64,000 nt of DNA from Terana coerulea (lineage: Eukaryota > Basidiomycota > Agaricomycetes > Polyporales > Phanerochaetaceae): contig JAKOGH010000008.1 of assembly GCA_024811115.1 (NCBI GenBank), forward strand, positions 241,202 to 305,201. The letters are read 5' to 3'. Of this stretch, positions 47,001 through 57,280 are shown piece by piece. Made by a program: the position numbers and the translations under genes. Below the pieces are notes generated by a model. The model saw nothing but the letters and a program-made list of their open reading frames with translations, ran no database searches and had not been told where the DNA came from. How positions within the stretch are numbered: position 1 is the stretch's first letter; the number at the start of each line of letters is the position of its first letter.

Positions 47001-49324
47001 GCAAGGTTCGGTAGCGACTCACCAGGTACACAGGCTTTCAAGAAGCTCAGCAAGGGTCTCCAGAGCCTTGCGGATACGGCGGAGTCTTTCAAATCGAAAA
47101 GTATCCTGGGTCTATTGCGTTCTGCACCTGCGTTGGAACCGCACATCAAGCACGTGAAGACGATGTTCCAGTTGTCGGAAGAGGGTAAGAATATACTCGA
47201 GCTGGGGTTAAAAGAATGGCGTTGATTTAATAGCACTCAGGTGATGAGCTCATTCCTCAGGAGGGTAAGGATGAGTCGTATGACACAATCATGGAAGAGA
47301 TTTCTGGCCATGAAGAGGAGCTAGAGGAAGAGCTAAAGAAGCTCGAGAAGAAGCTTGGGTATGTTTCGAGACGACTGTTGTGATACGCATGCTGATAGTT
47401 CGTTTTAGGACGAAGCTCTCATATTGGCACAGCGCCCAAGGTAACAAGGTAGGCTTGATACGACTTTTATCGGGCGAAGACTGACGTTCTCTCAGGAAAT
47501 ATACCTTGTGCAAACCAAGCCCCAGGAGACCGTACCAAAGGGCTGGGTCAAAAGCGGCAGCACGAAGGTTTGTTTAGCATCCTGGCGCAGGGCCGATGAG
47601 CTCATGTCAGCTCCAGGCCGCTGCTCGCTGGGCCGTACCGGCCCTCGCGGGCACGATCCGCAGCCTCAAAGAGGCCCGGGAGCACCGCAGCATGGCCATC
47701 AAGGACTTCAAGGGCCGCGTCTTCGCCGAGTTCGATAAGGACCGCAGCGTGTGGCTGCGCGCCGTGCGCGTGCTCTCCGAGCTCGACTGCCTCTTCAGCC
47801 TCGCGAAGGCGTCGAGCGCGCTCGGCGAGCCGGCATGCCGTCCCGAGTTCGTCGCGGGCGACGCGGCGTGGATCGACTTCGAGGAGCTGCGCCACCCCGC
47901 GCTGAGCGTGAGCGCAGGGTTTAAGGGAGATTTCATCCCGAATGATGTCAAGTTGGGCGGTGATGCTGGCCGGATTGCTTTGTTGACTGGTGTGTATTAT
48001 TCTCTGTCCGAGTAAATTGAACTGGGAATTGACATGACCTCTCAGGGCCAAATATGGGGTAAGCTTAGATGTTCCAGTGGCCTTTATCGTGCTCACCGAC
48101 ACATTCCGATGTACAGAGGAAAATCGACGGTATGTCCCCGCAATTGATCGGTGCCATGCTTGTATTGACTTCACGCGGTCTACAGGCTATGCGTATGACT
48201 GCAGCGGGGGTGGTAAGAAATTCATCAGCACAAGCCTGGTTGTCTTTTCCTCATGTGCTTGACAGATTATGGCTCAGCTCGGAATGTTTGTTCCAGCAAG
48301 GCGTGCACGGTATGCTCTGTCCTTTATTTGTGCTGCAGCCATGTTCACGTTGCCCATTTTTACTAGCTTGTCCCCGGTCGACGCTATTCTGACGCGCATG
48401 GGCGCATACGACAACATGTTCTCGAACGCAAGTACGTTTAAGGTTGAGTTGGATGAATGGTAAGTGGTAAGAAGATCGCAAACGTTTCCCGCTTGCTGAC
48501 TTGTTTGATGTAGTTGTAAGATATTGCGCGATGCCACACCGCGCTCCCTTGTCATCCTCGATGGTGAGGATTCATGTCTTGTTTTGCTCACTCCCAATTG
48601 GTCTAATTTGTTCCCTCAGAGCTTGGCCGAGGCACCTCCACCTATGTAAGTCGTGTTCTTTTCTTGCGGACCATCTGTTGACTGACTTTCGTGCAGGATG
48701 GTATGGCAATCGCAGGCGTACGTCCCACATCTGACTGCTCCTGACATCTCGTTGATCAAATACTCCCCAGGCTGTACTCCACCAGCTTGCGACGCACACC
48801 CTGTCTCTGTCCTTCTTCGCGACGCACTATGGGTCTTTGACCGACGACTACGGCTACCACCCGAACATCCGTAACATGCACATGGCCACGCACGTCGACG
48901 AGGACTTAAAGAGGTGCGCCCGTCACCCCCATTGTCCCTCTCCCTCCGCGCCTTCTGAGCATCTCCGCTGACGTCGGTCCCGCCCCACAGCTCGTCTTCC
49001 TCTACAAGCTCGTCTCGGGCGCGGCCGCGGGCTCGTTCGGCACGCACGTCGCGCGCCTCGCCGGCGTCCCGCCCGGCGTCGTCGCTCCGCGCGGACGCGG
49101 TCTCGACGGACTTTGCGCGCGCGTTCGCGGCGAAGCTCGCGGGGCACGCGCACAACCGCGGGCGCAGCCGCATGCCGCTGCCCGTGCAGGCGGACGCGGC
49201 GTACCTCGTCGCGCTCGCGACGGGCAAGGTCGCGTTGCCGGAGGATAAGGTGAGGCGGAGGGAGGTGCTGGTAGGGATTCGGGGCGCGGTGAGGAGCTAC
49301 CTGGGTGCGGCGAAGGGTGGGTGA
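44085..49324 (+). CDS. MSH6: DNA mismatch repair ATPase MSH6
   Basis: It is the mismatch-recognition half of MutSalpha (with MSH2). The N-terminus has a PCNA-binding PIP box, QKSLMSFF, in a disordered acidic region. Then come domain I ([37 protein letters not shown], with the mismatch-binding F-x-E region), domains II/III ([58 protein letters not shown]), a clamp ([20 protein letters not shown]) and the ATPase: Walker [30 protein letters not shown], Walker [21 protein letters not shown] and the ATHYGSLT switch His. The Walker A segment is cut into exons of 13, 13 and 27 nt (48046-48058, 48117-48129, 48186-48212), and DGMAIAG is a 21-nt exon (48697-48717). Single-base frame breaks lie at 44256-44258, about 48911-48914 and 49086-49087. 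It ends with a helical MSH2-contact region, [19 protein letters not shown]. Confidence 0.93.
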
Positions 49325-49693
49325 GGGCGAGGGCGAGCGATGAGGAGGTTGGAGTGAGTTTATTTTCTTGCTGTCGGATGAGTATGCTTTATGTTAGTGG
49401 CCACCATAATTGTTGTCTGATGCTCTCGATCCGCAATGTCGCAATGCTGTATATAGTTGTCATATCAAGAAATGCAGGGTTATGCTATGGTACATGCGAA
49501 GTGCAAAGTCCGGAGGCGTTAAGATGGAGGGTATGAAACATGCAGGGAATAAATCTCTGTGTGGGGTAACGCAAAGAGTTGGTCAAGATGTGAGCAGATT
49601 ACAGTCCGAATTAGAGGGTCTTAGTGTCAGCAGAGGACTATGATAAACTTCACAACATGCAAGAAAGAGGTAGTATGGCCACGATTGTTTCGG
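49325..49693. other. Intergenic region between convergent genes
   Basis: It carries the 3' flanks of MSH6 and of the first DUF7918 gene. No gene is seen. Confidence 0.4.
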
Positions 49694-51004
49694 TCAATGG
49701 TGAGGCGCGCTGCGGTTCGTCATGCTTGTGCCTTCGCTAGCTTTGATTTGTAGAGCCCCCAGTTCGGCTTTGATGGTGTGAATATTGGTCATGAGGACGT
49801 CTACCTGAGCCTACAAGGGAACCTATCACCATGCTGCACCAGAGAACCTCGAACATCATAACTTTTACCTGCAAGGCCATGGGAAGCCGAGGTTCGTTGT
49901 CAGCAAATTCTTCCTCGACTCGACCAATATGCTGCCGAGGCTTGGTTTCTGTGCATGGCTGGGAGCGATGGGCTTGCTTCCGAGCGCGGGTAGAGTCACA
50001 GGACGTGGTAGCAGGTCTCTTGAGATTCTTTCTCGTCATGTATATCTTCTCCGACGCACGCGCGGAAATTTCGGGCTGAGGTTCCGTTTGCGTGTAGCCT
50101 GCAGGAGGAAACTTGCGGATAATTCCCTGGGCTTGTAGCATCTCTGACCTTCCAGTTAGACAGCCGTTGCAAGCATACTACAGCGCATGTATGCGGACCT
50201 TTCGGCTTGTACTTGAATCTGAACAGAGCGTACGGCTTCTCCTTGCTGTCAAGGTACTCCACCCGCGGCATGCTGATTGCGCCGGACTCGTGCTTCCTGC
50301 CTCGTCCAAGTCTTCACGACGTGAACTTAACTATATTTGCACCAGATCACCAGATTCGGACTCACGAGACGCAGTGGACTCCCGCCTTCTTCACACGCTC
50401 GTGCACAGGTCCGATTTCCGACAGCGGTGGGGCATCCGGCCTCCAAGGCTCCGTGTTGCGAAATGACAATTCTGCAGACGATGACATCGATGGTACCGAG
50501 CTTCTCTAGGTCCCGCTGGGTGGTATAGGATGTGTCTTCTTCTGAGCGGAACAATGACTGAGGGTACTGGCTTCACAGCCTAGACAAGAAAGGCGACATA
50601 CCATCCGTGAGCTGCAGCCCCGTGAAGATAAACGGGCGTATCGAGTCCGCCTTGACGCGAGGACCGTATAAAGAACCTTCCATCCCAGGATTTACGCATG
50701 TCGAGCACGCCATGCGTCCATCGACGTACACAAAGAGCCCGTACGCTTGCGTTCTCGAGGTGTTGCGCGGCCAAAGAGCGAACTCCTGGCAGTACCCGTC
50801 GAATGCGGTCAGCTTTCGTGTATATACCCAGTACCAGTCAAGCAGAAAGAAAGAGCGGCGCAACGACAGGAGGCATACCTTGCCTGCTTGGCTGGCTACG
50901 TGGCAGCAAGCAGTGCCTCCCCCGAGCGAGTTTGTAGCAAAGTCATACTCATCCAGCTGGAGGCCGTCGACTAGGATGCTGATCTCAATGCCGCGAAACT
51001 TCAT
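49694..51004 (-). CDS. DUF7918 paralogue A
   Basis: It starts MKFRGIEISILVDGLQLDEY, the family's first beta strands, then GGGTACCHVASQAGK. After an intron it continues EFALWPRNTSRTQAYGLFVY, VDGRMACSTC and SIRPFIFTGLQLTD. The next blocks are LEKLGTIDVIVCRIVIS and GPVHERVKKAGVHCVS. The latter is one frame over, with an extra base near 50437-50445. YLDSKEKPYALFRFKYKPK leads to the diagnostic MLQAQGIIRKFPPAG, then a charged region. The last exon is a short coiled-coil-like helix, VDVLMTNIHTIKAELGALQI, replacing the VIDLT tail of its paralogues. DUF7918 is a basidiomycete-expanded beta-sandwich family of unknown function. This copy is the most diverged of the five. The promoter carries the double-MCB element at 51150. 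Confidence 0.78.
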
Positions 51005-51149
51005 GGTAGATGAGATGGGTGGAAACTATGTCATGACACGACAGTGTGCAGTGCATGGATGCGGAACTGGGGAAAGTACCGTAGATGCATTCGTGACCGT
51101 TTAAATACCGTTGAAGCGGACGGAGCCAGATTCGGCGGCGTTGCTACCG

Positions 51150-51167
51150 ACGCGTGACATAACGCGT
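51150..51167 (+). promoter_or_regulatory. Double MluI cell-cycle box with CRE-like core, upstream of DUF7918-A
   Basis: ACGCGTGACATAACGCGT: two ACGCGT boxes (the MBF site in fungi) flank a TGACATAA core, about 146 bp upstream of the start at 51004. The same arrangement occurs upstream of paralogues B, D and E. A second cluster, CCGCGTCGCGTCC, follows at 51176-51188. Confidence 0.6.
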
Positions 51168-51516
51168 GCAAATTCCGCGTCGCGTCCATCATGAGCGCTT
51201 TGCATATTTCTTTCCTTTGGCGGTGTCGACAAGCAAACCGGGCTTTATTCATCTATATTTCTAGGGAAGAATAACTACTCGAAGCTTGGAATGAGGTTAG
51301 AGTAGGCTCAGGAAGATATTCTCGACGCGCACGCGATCTGCGTCTGCCGCCTTTCACCTGTTGCAGCCTCCTCGTCAGCCTCCTCGACGTCAAGCACTGC
51401 CGGGCTGGGTCCTGGGTTTTCACATGCCTCTATCCCTCTCGTCAAATCTCCAGAGACTCCCATACCAGGAAATGCCAGCCACGCTTCTTGCGATCGAGAG
51501 AAGCCTCTTGGGGAGG

Positions 51517-51524
51517 TATATAAA
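51517..51524 (+). promoter_or_regulatory. TATA box of a putative plus-strand gene
   Basis: TATATAAA is 28-35 bp before the ATG at 51552. It suggests a plus-strand transcript starting close to that ATG, divergent from DUF7918-A. Confidence 0.45.
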
Positions 51525-51551
51525 CCTCCGCAGCGTTGTGTACGCCTCCCC

Positions 51552-53822
51552 ATGGCTCTCTCTCCCTTACCGCCAGGTAAGCACCTTCCCCCTCACCAAT
51601 CTTCACTACCCGCCTCTTACCCTGTATGCTAGGGACTATCGAGCGTGTGGGTGGTGTCAAGATGGGGTGGACGACAAGCAAGGCGGAGGACCCCTCCGAC
51701 AGTCTCCTCGCTAATGGCCCACGGTCAGTCCCTTCTTCCCTACTTCCGTAAGACACTTTCTCAAGCTTCGCGATATATATAGCATTGGCATAGTAGTAAG
51801 TAACAGCTTGTGGGTGGGCGGCGGTGGTGGCTGGTGGAGGGGTTGCTGGTCAGCCCTTCAGGGGGTGGGGACATGTCGAGGGCCGGGGAGCGGATACTCG
51901 GAGGTCTGGCCAGCCTTCGGGAATCGGTGGCTCTTGGCGGGGTGAGGGCAGAGATGAAGAGAGTGGTGGCGGGTGCGCGGACGGCAGTGGGGCCGAGAGC
52001 GAGAGCGAGCGATCGCTAACTGTGCAGGTTCTCGAGGACTTGGACGACAAGTCTGAAATCCCCGCGTCCGGCTCCGGCGCGTTTGCCCAAGCACCATCAA
52101 GCTCGCTCGCCTTCTCCGCCGGAAAGCGGGCTCTGAGGGCCGATTACCCAGTGAAGGCCGCAGCTCCCGGCTAATAGTAAGTGTAACAGTAAGTGTATTC
52201 CTTCTCCCGGACCGACTGGACGACACCACGACAACGCGCGCGCACAGAAGACGGGGTCATCAAGCTTCTCAAGAGCCAGCCAGTGGTATCGAGTGGGCCG
52301 AGAAACGCGTCGTACGGTGCGTATTTCGCTGAGTCCGTCCGCAAGGTGGCTGACACGTTCTCCCTATTAGGGGAGGGTGGGGCTCGAGGCCCGCCGGAAA
52401 GCGGGTCGGGAGGTGTGCAGCTCTCGGCCAACGGCAGCTGCAATCCACGAGGTATATCACCCCGCCGTCTTTTGTCTTGCTCGCTAATCCTCATTTGACA
52501 GCTTGGGACCGCAGGCGGCGGGGCGGAGGGCGGGTGGCGTGATAGGGGAAGGAGATGAAGTCGAGGATATGCGAAGGTCCGAAGACTATCGGGAGTGGTG
52601 GAGAAGGTACGCTTCCAGTTTCTCACCATCCGTTCGCTCATAACCTTCTTGCCTACTTTTACAGCCCAGCAATACTAGCACCATCACCCACCACCACCAC
52701 CACCACGACGGAGGGGAGGGGGCGTCGGAAGTTGCAGTGTGGTTGTGCGGCGGGGCCTGGCCAGCCTCGTCGTGCAACTATGCTCGCTCTCGATGCCGGC
52801 GGAGCTAGGGACAAAGCGAGGTGAGCACTCTTGTACTCCTCTTATGCCTGTGTGTCGTACCCTGTCATGCTGACCGTGCCACCCATTCTGTACAGCCCTG
52901 CGATACGGCGACGACGACGATGGAGGGAGAGAAGGACGGCGCCGAGGGGTGGGCGTGGTTGTGCAGCGGGGCCTGGCCAGCCTCGTGGTGCAGTCATGTT
53001 TGCTTCCTGGGGCCTGGGGCAAAGCTCGAGGGACCTGAGGCGAGTATTCCTTCCATGTCTGTTCCTCGTACGCCAGCATGCTGACCATGCCAGTGACCAC
53101 TGTTTTATACAGTCCCGCGATGCGACATGACGACGACGACGACGGAGGGAGAGAAGTACGGCACCGAGAAGTGAGCGTGGTTGTGCAGCGGGGCCTGGCC
53201 AGCCTCGTTGTGCAGCCGCGTTCGCTTCTGGGGCCTGAGACCAGGCTCGAGGGACTCCGAGGTGAGTGCTCCTTTTATGCCTATGCCTCGTGCGCCAATA
53301 TCCTGATCATGATACTTGTTTCGTACAGTTCCGCGACGCGACAATGGTGAGAACGGAGGGAGCGGGATTCCAAGGACGTCTGACGGCACCGTGGAGTGGG
53401 CGTGGTTGTGCAGTGGGGCCTGGCCAGCTTCATTGTGCAGTCACGTTTGCTTCCGGGGCCTGAGGCAAGACTCGAGTATAAACGAGGTGAGCATTATGTT
53501 TATATGCCACATACCGTCGTGCTTACTGCCACTCCCTTCTCGTACAGAACGGCGAGCCGAAGGTTGGGAGGGTGCGGGCACATGTCGGGAGTCGCGGTGT
53601 GGTTGCACAGCGGGGTCTGGCCAACCTCGTTGTGTAGCCATGCTCACTTCCGGTGCCTGGGCGGTGGGAGGTTACGGGGCAATGACGCATTCCCTGTTTG
53701 TCAGCGCGATGTACCTGTATTTGCCTGTCTGCTCTATTTATTGCTTGCTGCAAACTATACATCCCTCCAAATTGAGCAAGTCGGTCCAACATGAAGTCAA
53801 TGACTTGCCTGCGCAAAGGTAA
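51552..53822 (+). CDS. Putative multi-exon gene with duplicated exon units, family unknown
   Basis: After a TATA box, MALSPLPP is spliced (GTAAGC to TGCTAG) to GTIERVGGVKMGWTTSKAED and PSDSLLANGP, which reads as real coding sequence. Further candidate exons include GERILGGLASLRESVALGGV (about 51889-51948), VLEDLDDKSEIPASGSGAF (52028-52085) and DGVIKLLKSQPVVSSGPRNA with SYGAYFAESVRKVADTFSLL (52253-52372). Beyond 52.7 kb the sequence turns into five near-identical exon/intron-like units (see the repeat entry). No single open frame connects these parts, because of stops and probable indels, so the protein cannot be stated. I recognise no domain. It could also be a non-coding or decayed transcript unit. 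Confidence 0.3.
52725..53660 (+). repeat. Five tandem copies of a ~220-bp exon/intron-like unit
   Basis: The phrase GTGGTTGTGCAGCGGGGCCT and its variants, followed by GGCCAGCCTCGT, recurs with the GCCTGGCC (or GTCTGGCC) at 52755, 52971, 53193, 53418 and 53615, giving spacings of 216, 222, 225 and 197 bp. Each unit has a conserved block of about 130 bp ending in a donor-like GAGGTGAG or GAGGCGAG, then about 90 bp ending in an acceptor-like TACAG. The units thus look like a duplicated exon plus intron. Divergence between copies is roughly 15-25% by eye. A sixth, degraded copy lies at about 55615. Confidence 0.75.
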
Positions 53823-54020
53823 GACAGGTTCAACCGTTGTTCGCCACCTTCTACATCTTCACTCTCGGAGTAGGCAGCCAATCGCGCGTCTTCTGAGCCT
53901 ATCCATTTATACGCTATACAACGCAATTATCCCAATATAGTAGATTATGTTATACTGCAGAATATCAGTATCGCCTAGGAGAATCATGGAATCAATCATG
54001 GCTCACCAAACAGAATTTAT

Positions 54021-55226
54021 TCATTCGAAGCTCAGTCCGACGTCAGACCACATCACCACTAAGGGCTCGGTTCTCGCTTGACGCGCCTTCTTTCTCTCGT
54101 CATCTTTTTCTTTTTCTCCTTCTCCACTATCTTCGCTTTTATCACCTCAAGTTGTTTCTGACACAGGCATTGTATGAACACCGTCGAACTAGCGCAAGAA
54201 GAAGAACACACCTCTAGGTTTTCCTCAATATCCGAGTCACTAGATACACTCTTTACTTCAGTTATATCTGCTCTCCTATTGAGTGCAAGGTAATGGCAAT
54301 ATTTTGATTTGTCTGCTCACCTTCATCTGGACGCTGCCGTTTGAGATGCCCTTCACTCCCACCGTCTTCCTTGGCCGATTGTCCCTCTGAGGGGGCGGGG
54401 CGGGAAATGATTCCCTGCGTTTGTAACATGTGTTCACACTGATTAGCCTGGCTCTCGCCAATTAGACTAGAAACAGGTGGCACCTTTGGAGCGGTGTCGG
54501 AAGAGAAATACTGCATGAGGCTGTTCCTCAGGTCCAAGTACTCCACGTTCAAATGGACTCTTGGCCCAGGCCTTGGTTGTGCTATCCCAAAGCTTTCATA
54601 TAAATGAGTTCATATCCGTGGAGGATAGATTGGCACGTACGATACGCGGTGGGCTCCAGCCTTTTGGCACGCTCATGTAAAGGACCGATGGGGTGTGTCT
54701 CATAGCGAGCTATCCATGGCTGCTTTCCTTTTATTAGCACGCGTCGGACCACAATCTTAATACTGCCCAGCGCCTCTAGGTCGAGTCCTGTTGCGGTCAA
54801 CGGTCCGTCCAGAGGGGAGAAGCTTGTCTTAGGTACCCCTGGGTTGATTTGCGCGTACCTTCGCTGAGTTCGAGCTGGCCGAATGCGAACGGAAACCACG
54901 TGTCTGAAGTAGAGGATGTGCCGCGTAAAACCCCACGGCGCCGAGGCGAGCATGATGCGCTGCATACGCAGCGGCCGTCCATGTACACACGGGTCGATAT
55001 GGCGTGTTCTTTCAGATTATTTCGCACTACTAAAGTAAACTCCTAACAAAGAGTAGTCACTCTTCAACGTTTGGACTGAGGCTGGAAAGGCGTTAACACT
55101 CACTTTATCCACCTCGCTGGGAACAAAGCAGCTTCTCGTTTTTCCCTCCACGTCATCTGAGACACCGTACTCCTACAAGCAGTCTGCGCCAACTCGAATT
55201 TGCACCCCCACGCCGTTAAATTTCAT
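54021..55226 (-). pseudogene. DUF7918 paralogue B, degraded
   Basis: It starts MKFNGVGVQIRVGADCL but is stopped at once by TAG (plus strand CTA at 55173-55175), where paralogues have Gln or another residue before EYGVS. Downstream, normal family blocks follow: GKTRSCFVPSEVDK, EFTLVVRNNLKEHAISTRVY, MDGRCVCSASC, FPFAFGQLELSEG, DGPLTATGLDLEALGSIKIV and VRRVLIKGKQPWIARYE. The HERAKK block has lost an A. MLQTQGIISRPAPSEGQS is intact. At the C-terminus the KRVKREPSP block runs into a stop, and the VIDLTSD tail is reduced to a frame-shifted TSD by a small deletion. Three independent lesions, of which only one is in a homopolymer, make this a real pseudogene rather than only an assembly problem. It keeps the upstream element at 55350. 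Confidence 0.72.
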
Positions 55227-55349
55227 GAGTTCGAATCAAGGCTTGGTATATGCGATAGCATATACACGAGACGGTGAAAGTTGGGAGGAAAGAAGTGGCA
55301 ATATTGGCGCTTGGAGGCCAGTTCGAGTCGGGCTCCTCGGGTGTCACCG

Positions 55350-55367
55350 ATGCGTGACATAACGCGT
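55350..55367 (+). promoter_or_regulatory. MCB/CRE-like element upstream of DUF7918-B
   Basis: ATGCGTGACATAACGCGT differs by one base from the element of paralogue A and lies about 124 bp upstream of the start at 55226. GTGTCGCGTCGG follows at 55382-55393, as in A. Confidence 0.55.
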
Positions 55368-55609
55368 ATAATGGCATCTACGTGTCGCGTCGGTCGGCAA
55401 TCTGCATGCTCTCACTTTCAGATCTAGCGATGCCCAGAAGCCATATATATTTTATTGCATAGCTTCAAAATATATCGCTCTGAACTTAACAGCTCAAGAG
55501 GGCTCATGACAAGAGCGTCCAGGCGTGCAGTCTTCCCACTCTCGCGACGACCTGTCGGTACAGCCATACGAGGCGACAATGACAGCAATAGAAGGGGAAG
55601 GGAAGACCG

Positions 55610-55685
55610 CGGCGTAGAGTGGTTATTACTGGGTAGCGGGGCCTGAACAGCCTCGTCGTGTAGCCATACTCACTGCTAGTTCCTA
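55610..55685 (+). repeat. Sixth, degraded copy of the ~220-bp unit
   Basis: GGGTAGCGGGGCCTGAACAG followed by CCTCGTCGTGTAGCCATACT matches the conserved block of the 52.7-53.6 kb array. It sits alone between DUF7918-B and DUF7918-C, so the repeat has been carried along with, or moved within, the paralogue array. Confidence 0.6.
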
Positions 55686-55827
55686 GGGAGTGCGCGGCTA
55701 CAAGCATAATTTTCGAGCGTGTTACACCTGTGCTGTCTAGCTTGCCGCGCACTATCCTTTCATCTTATGAACTGGATGTTTCTGCATTGCAGAATGAGGA
55801 AATGCATAGTGTGACAAACCAAGTGAG

Positions 55828-57280
55828 TCAATCCAATGTGAGGTCGATCACCTCCTCGCTGCGTAGAGACGACAAGAGCCGGGGCGGACTCGGCTCCCGC
55901 TTCACACGCTTCCCCTCCTTCCGGCTATGCACCTTCGACATCTTCGCTCTCAAAGCCTCGAGATTCGCGGTCGCCAACTGGACCTGAGCCTGACGGTTTT
56001 CGTTATCACGCGGGTTGTAGCGCTGGAGGTAAACCATAAACGCACCAGCAGGTTCTCGGCATCGCCGTCGGGAGAGTCGCTTTCTTCGTCGGCTGCTGGT
56101 AGACTTTGAGAACGCAGAAATTGTTGCATGACAATTTACTCACTCTGGCTATCATCTCGCCGGGGCCGTTTATTGGGACGCGTTGAGCCACTGTCGCTAG
56201 TCCCGTTAATTCGTTTGTGTGTGGGTATCGGCGGACGGGAGGGTACAGGCATTATACCTTGCGCCTGGAGCATGTCTAGGAGAGATTCGTGTTAGACAGA
56301 CCCGACGCATCGAACAGTGCACACCTTTCGACCGGTAGCGAAATATGAAAACTGCGTACGGCTCGGTGAACCTATCCAGGTATTTCACGTCATACGTCAC
56401 CGTCGCTTGTTCGACTTGCAGTTCCTCGCCTAGCCTGCGACAACAAATCTCTAAGCTCAACGGCGCACCAGGATGCGAATTCGGTGAACTTACGCGACGC
56501 AATGCGCACCCGCCTTCTTCGTCCGCTCGTGCACCTCTCCAATGGTGCTTCTGTCTGTGTAACAGGACTCCCATTCTTGCTCTCCCCGGATAACCATTCT
56601 TCGGCAGAGGACCTTGATTGTCCCGAGGGCTTCCATGTCGAATCCGTTCGGCTCCATAGGTCCATCTACCATGCGTAAGTAAGTCATCTTCTACACGATG
56701 ACGAGGGGAGCCAAGTACACCTTCGCTAAGCTTCAGTTGGCTGAACTTGAACGGCAGGATCGTGTCCATCGTCGGCCGCGGACCGGACACCTCGCCCAAC
56801 TGCCCCGGGCCGCTCGCGAGGTTGTACACGAAGCGACCGTCGACGTAGATAACGGACGAGAGTGCATTGTCCCATAGGTAGTTGCGTATGTAGATGGTGA
56901 ATTCCTGGAGAGCGCAAAGATGAAAGCGTCAGATCCTGTGGAGATGATTCCTGCGGCCGACGCACCTTCCCGGCCTCGCTCGGTATGCAACAGCTCGTCG
57001 TGCCTTCGCCTGCTGTGCCCTCCGAGATAGCGTACTCATGCAGGCGCTCCTCTCCGGCCTGCACATAGACCTCCACCCCGTTGAGTATCATGGCGCGATT
57101 GTCGTGGTTCTCGAGGCCCGGCCCAGTCGTCGGCGTTGTGCTCGAAGCAAGCGTGAGCGTGAGATGTAAGACATCATGACCGTGCTGCGTATCGAGCGGC
57201 GCTACCTTGGGGCGTTTGAATAGAGTTGGTTGAGAGGATGATGGAACCGATGACCACGGAGTGCTTTCGGAGTGTACCAT
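55828..57280 (-). CDS. DUF7918 paralogue C
   Basis: It is the longest N-terminus of the group: MVHSESTPWSSVPSSSQPTL leads to the family core, which begins at MILNGVEVYVQAGEERLHEY (an internal ATG near 57091 is the alternative start). Then come CCIPSEAGK, EFTIYIRNYLWDNALSSVIY, VDGRFVYNLASGPG, ILPFKFSQLKLSEG, DGPMEPNGFDMEALGTIKVL, EVHERTKKAGAHCV, VKYLDRFTEPYAVFIFRYRS and the diagnostic DMLQAQGIMPVPS. A basic region (KRINGTSDSGSTRPNKRPRR) looks like a nuclear localisation signal. The end is a helix, LATANLEALRAKMSKVHSRK, then KRVKREPSPPRLLSSLRSEE and VIDLTLD. VIDLT fits the SUMO-interaction consensus. I saw no frame break in the core. The double-MCB element of the other copies was not found upstream. 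Confidence 0.8.

Noticed and set aside
14328..49324. A DNA-repair gene cluster (Rad51C-like, EXO1, MSH6) as a functional unit
   Set aside because: The genes are interspersed with unrelated housekeeping genes on both strands; nothing but proximity supports a cluster.
52684..53100. Minus-strand frames with repeated TTRLARPRC-like phrases
   Set aside because: They are the antisense of the ~220-bp repeat; the splice-like borders are on the plus strand, so the minus-strand peptides are taken as shadows.
52700..53660. CRISPR-like regular repeats
   Set aside because: Units are ~220 bp with conserved blocks of ~130 bp and splice-like borders, in a eukaryotic genome; not repeat-spacer structure.
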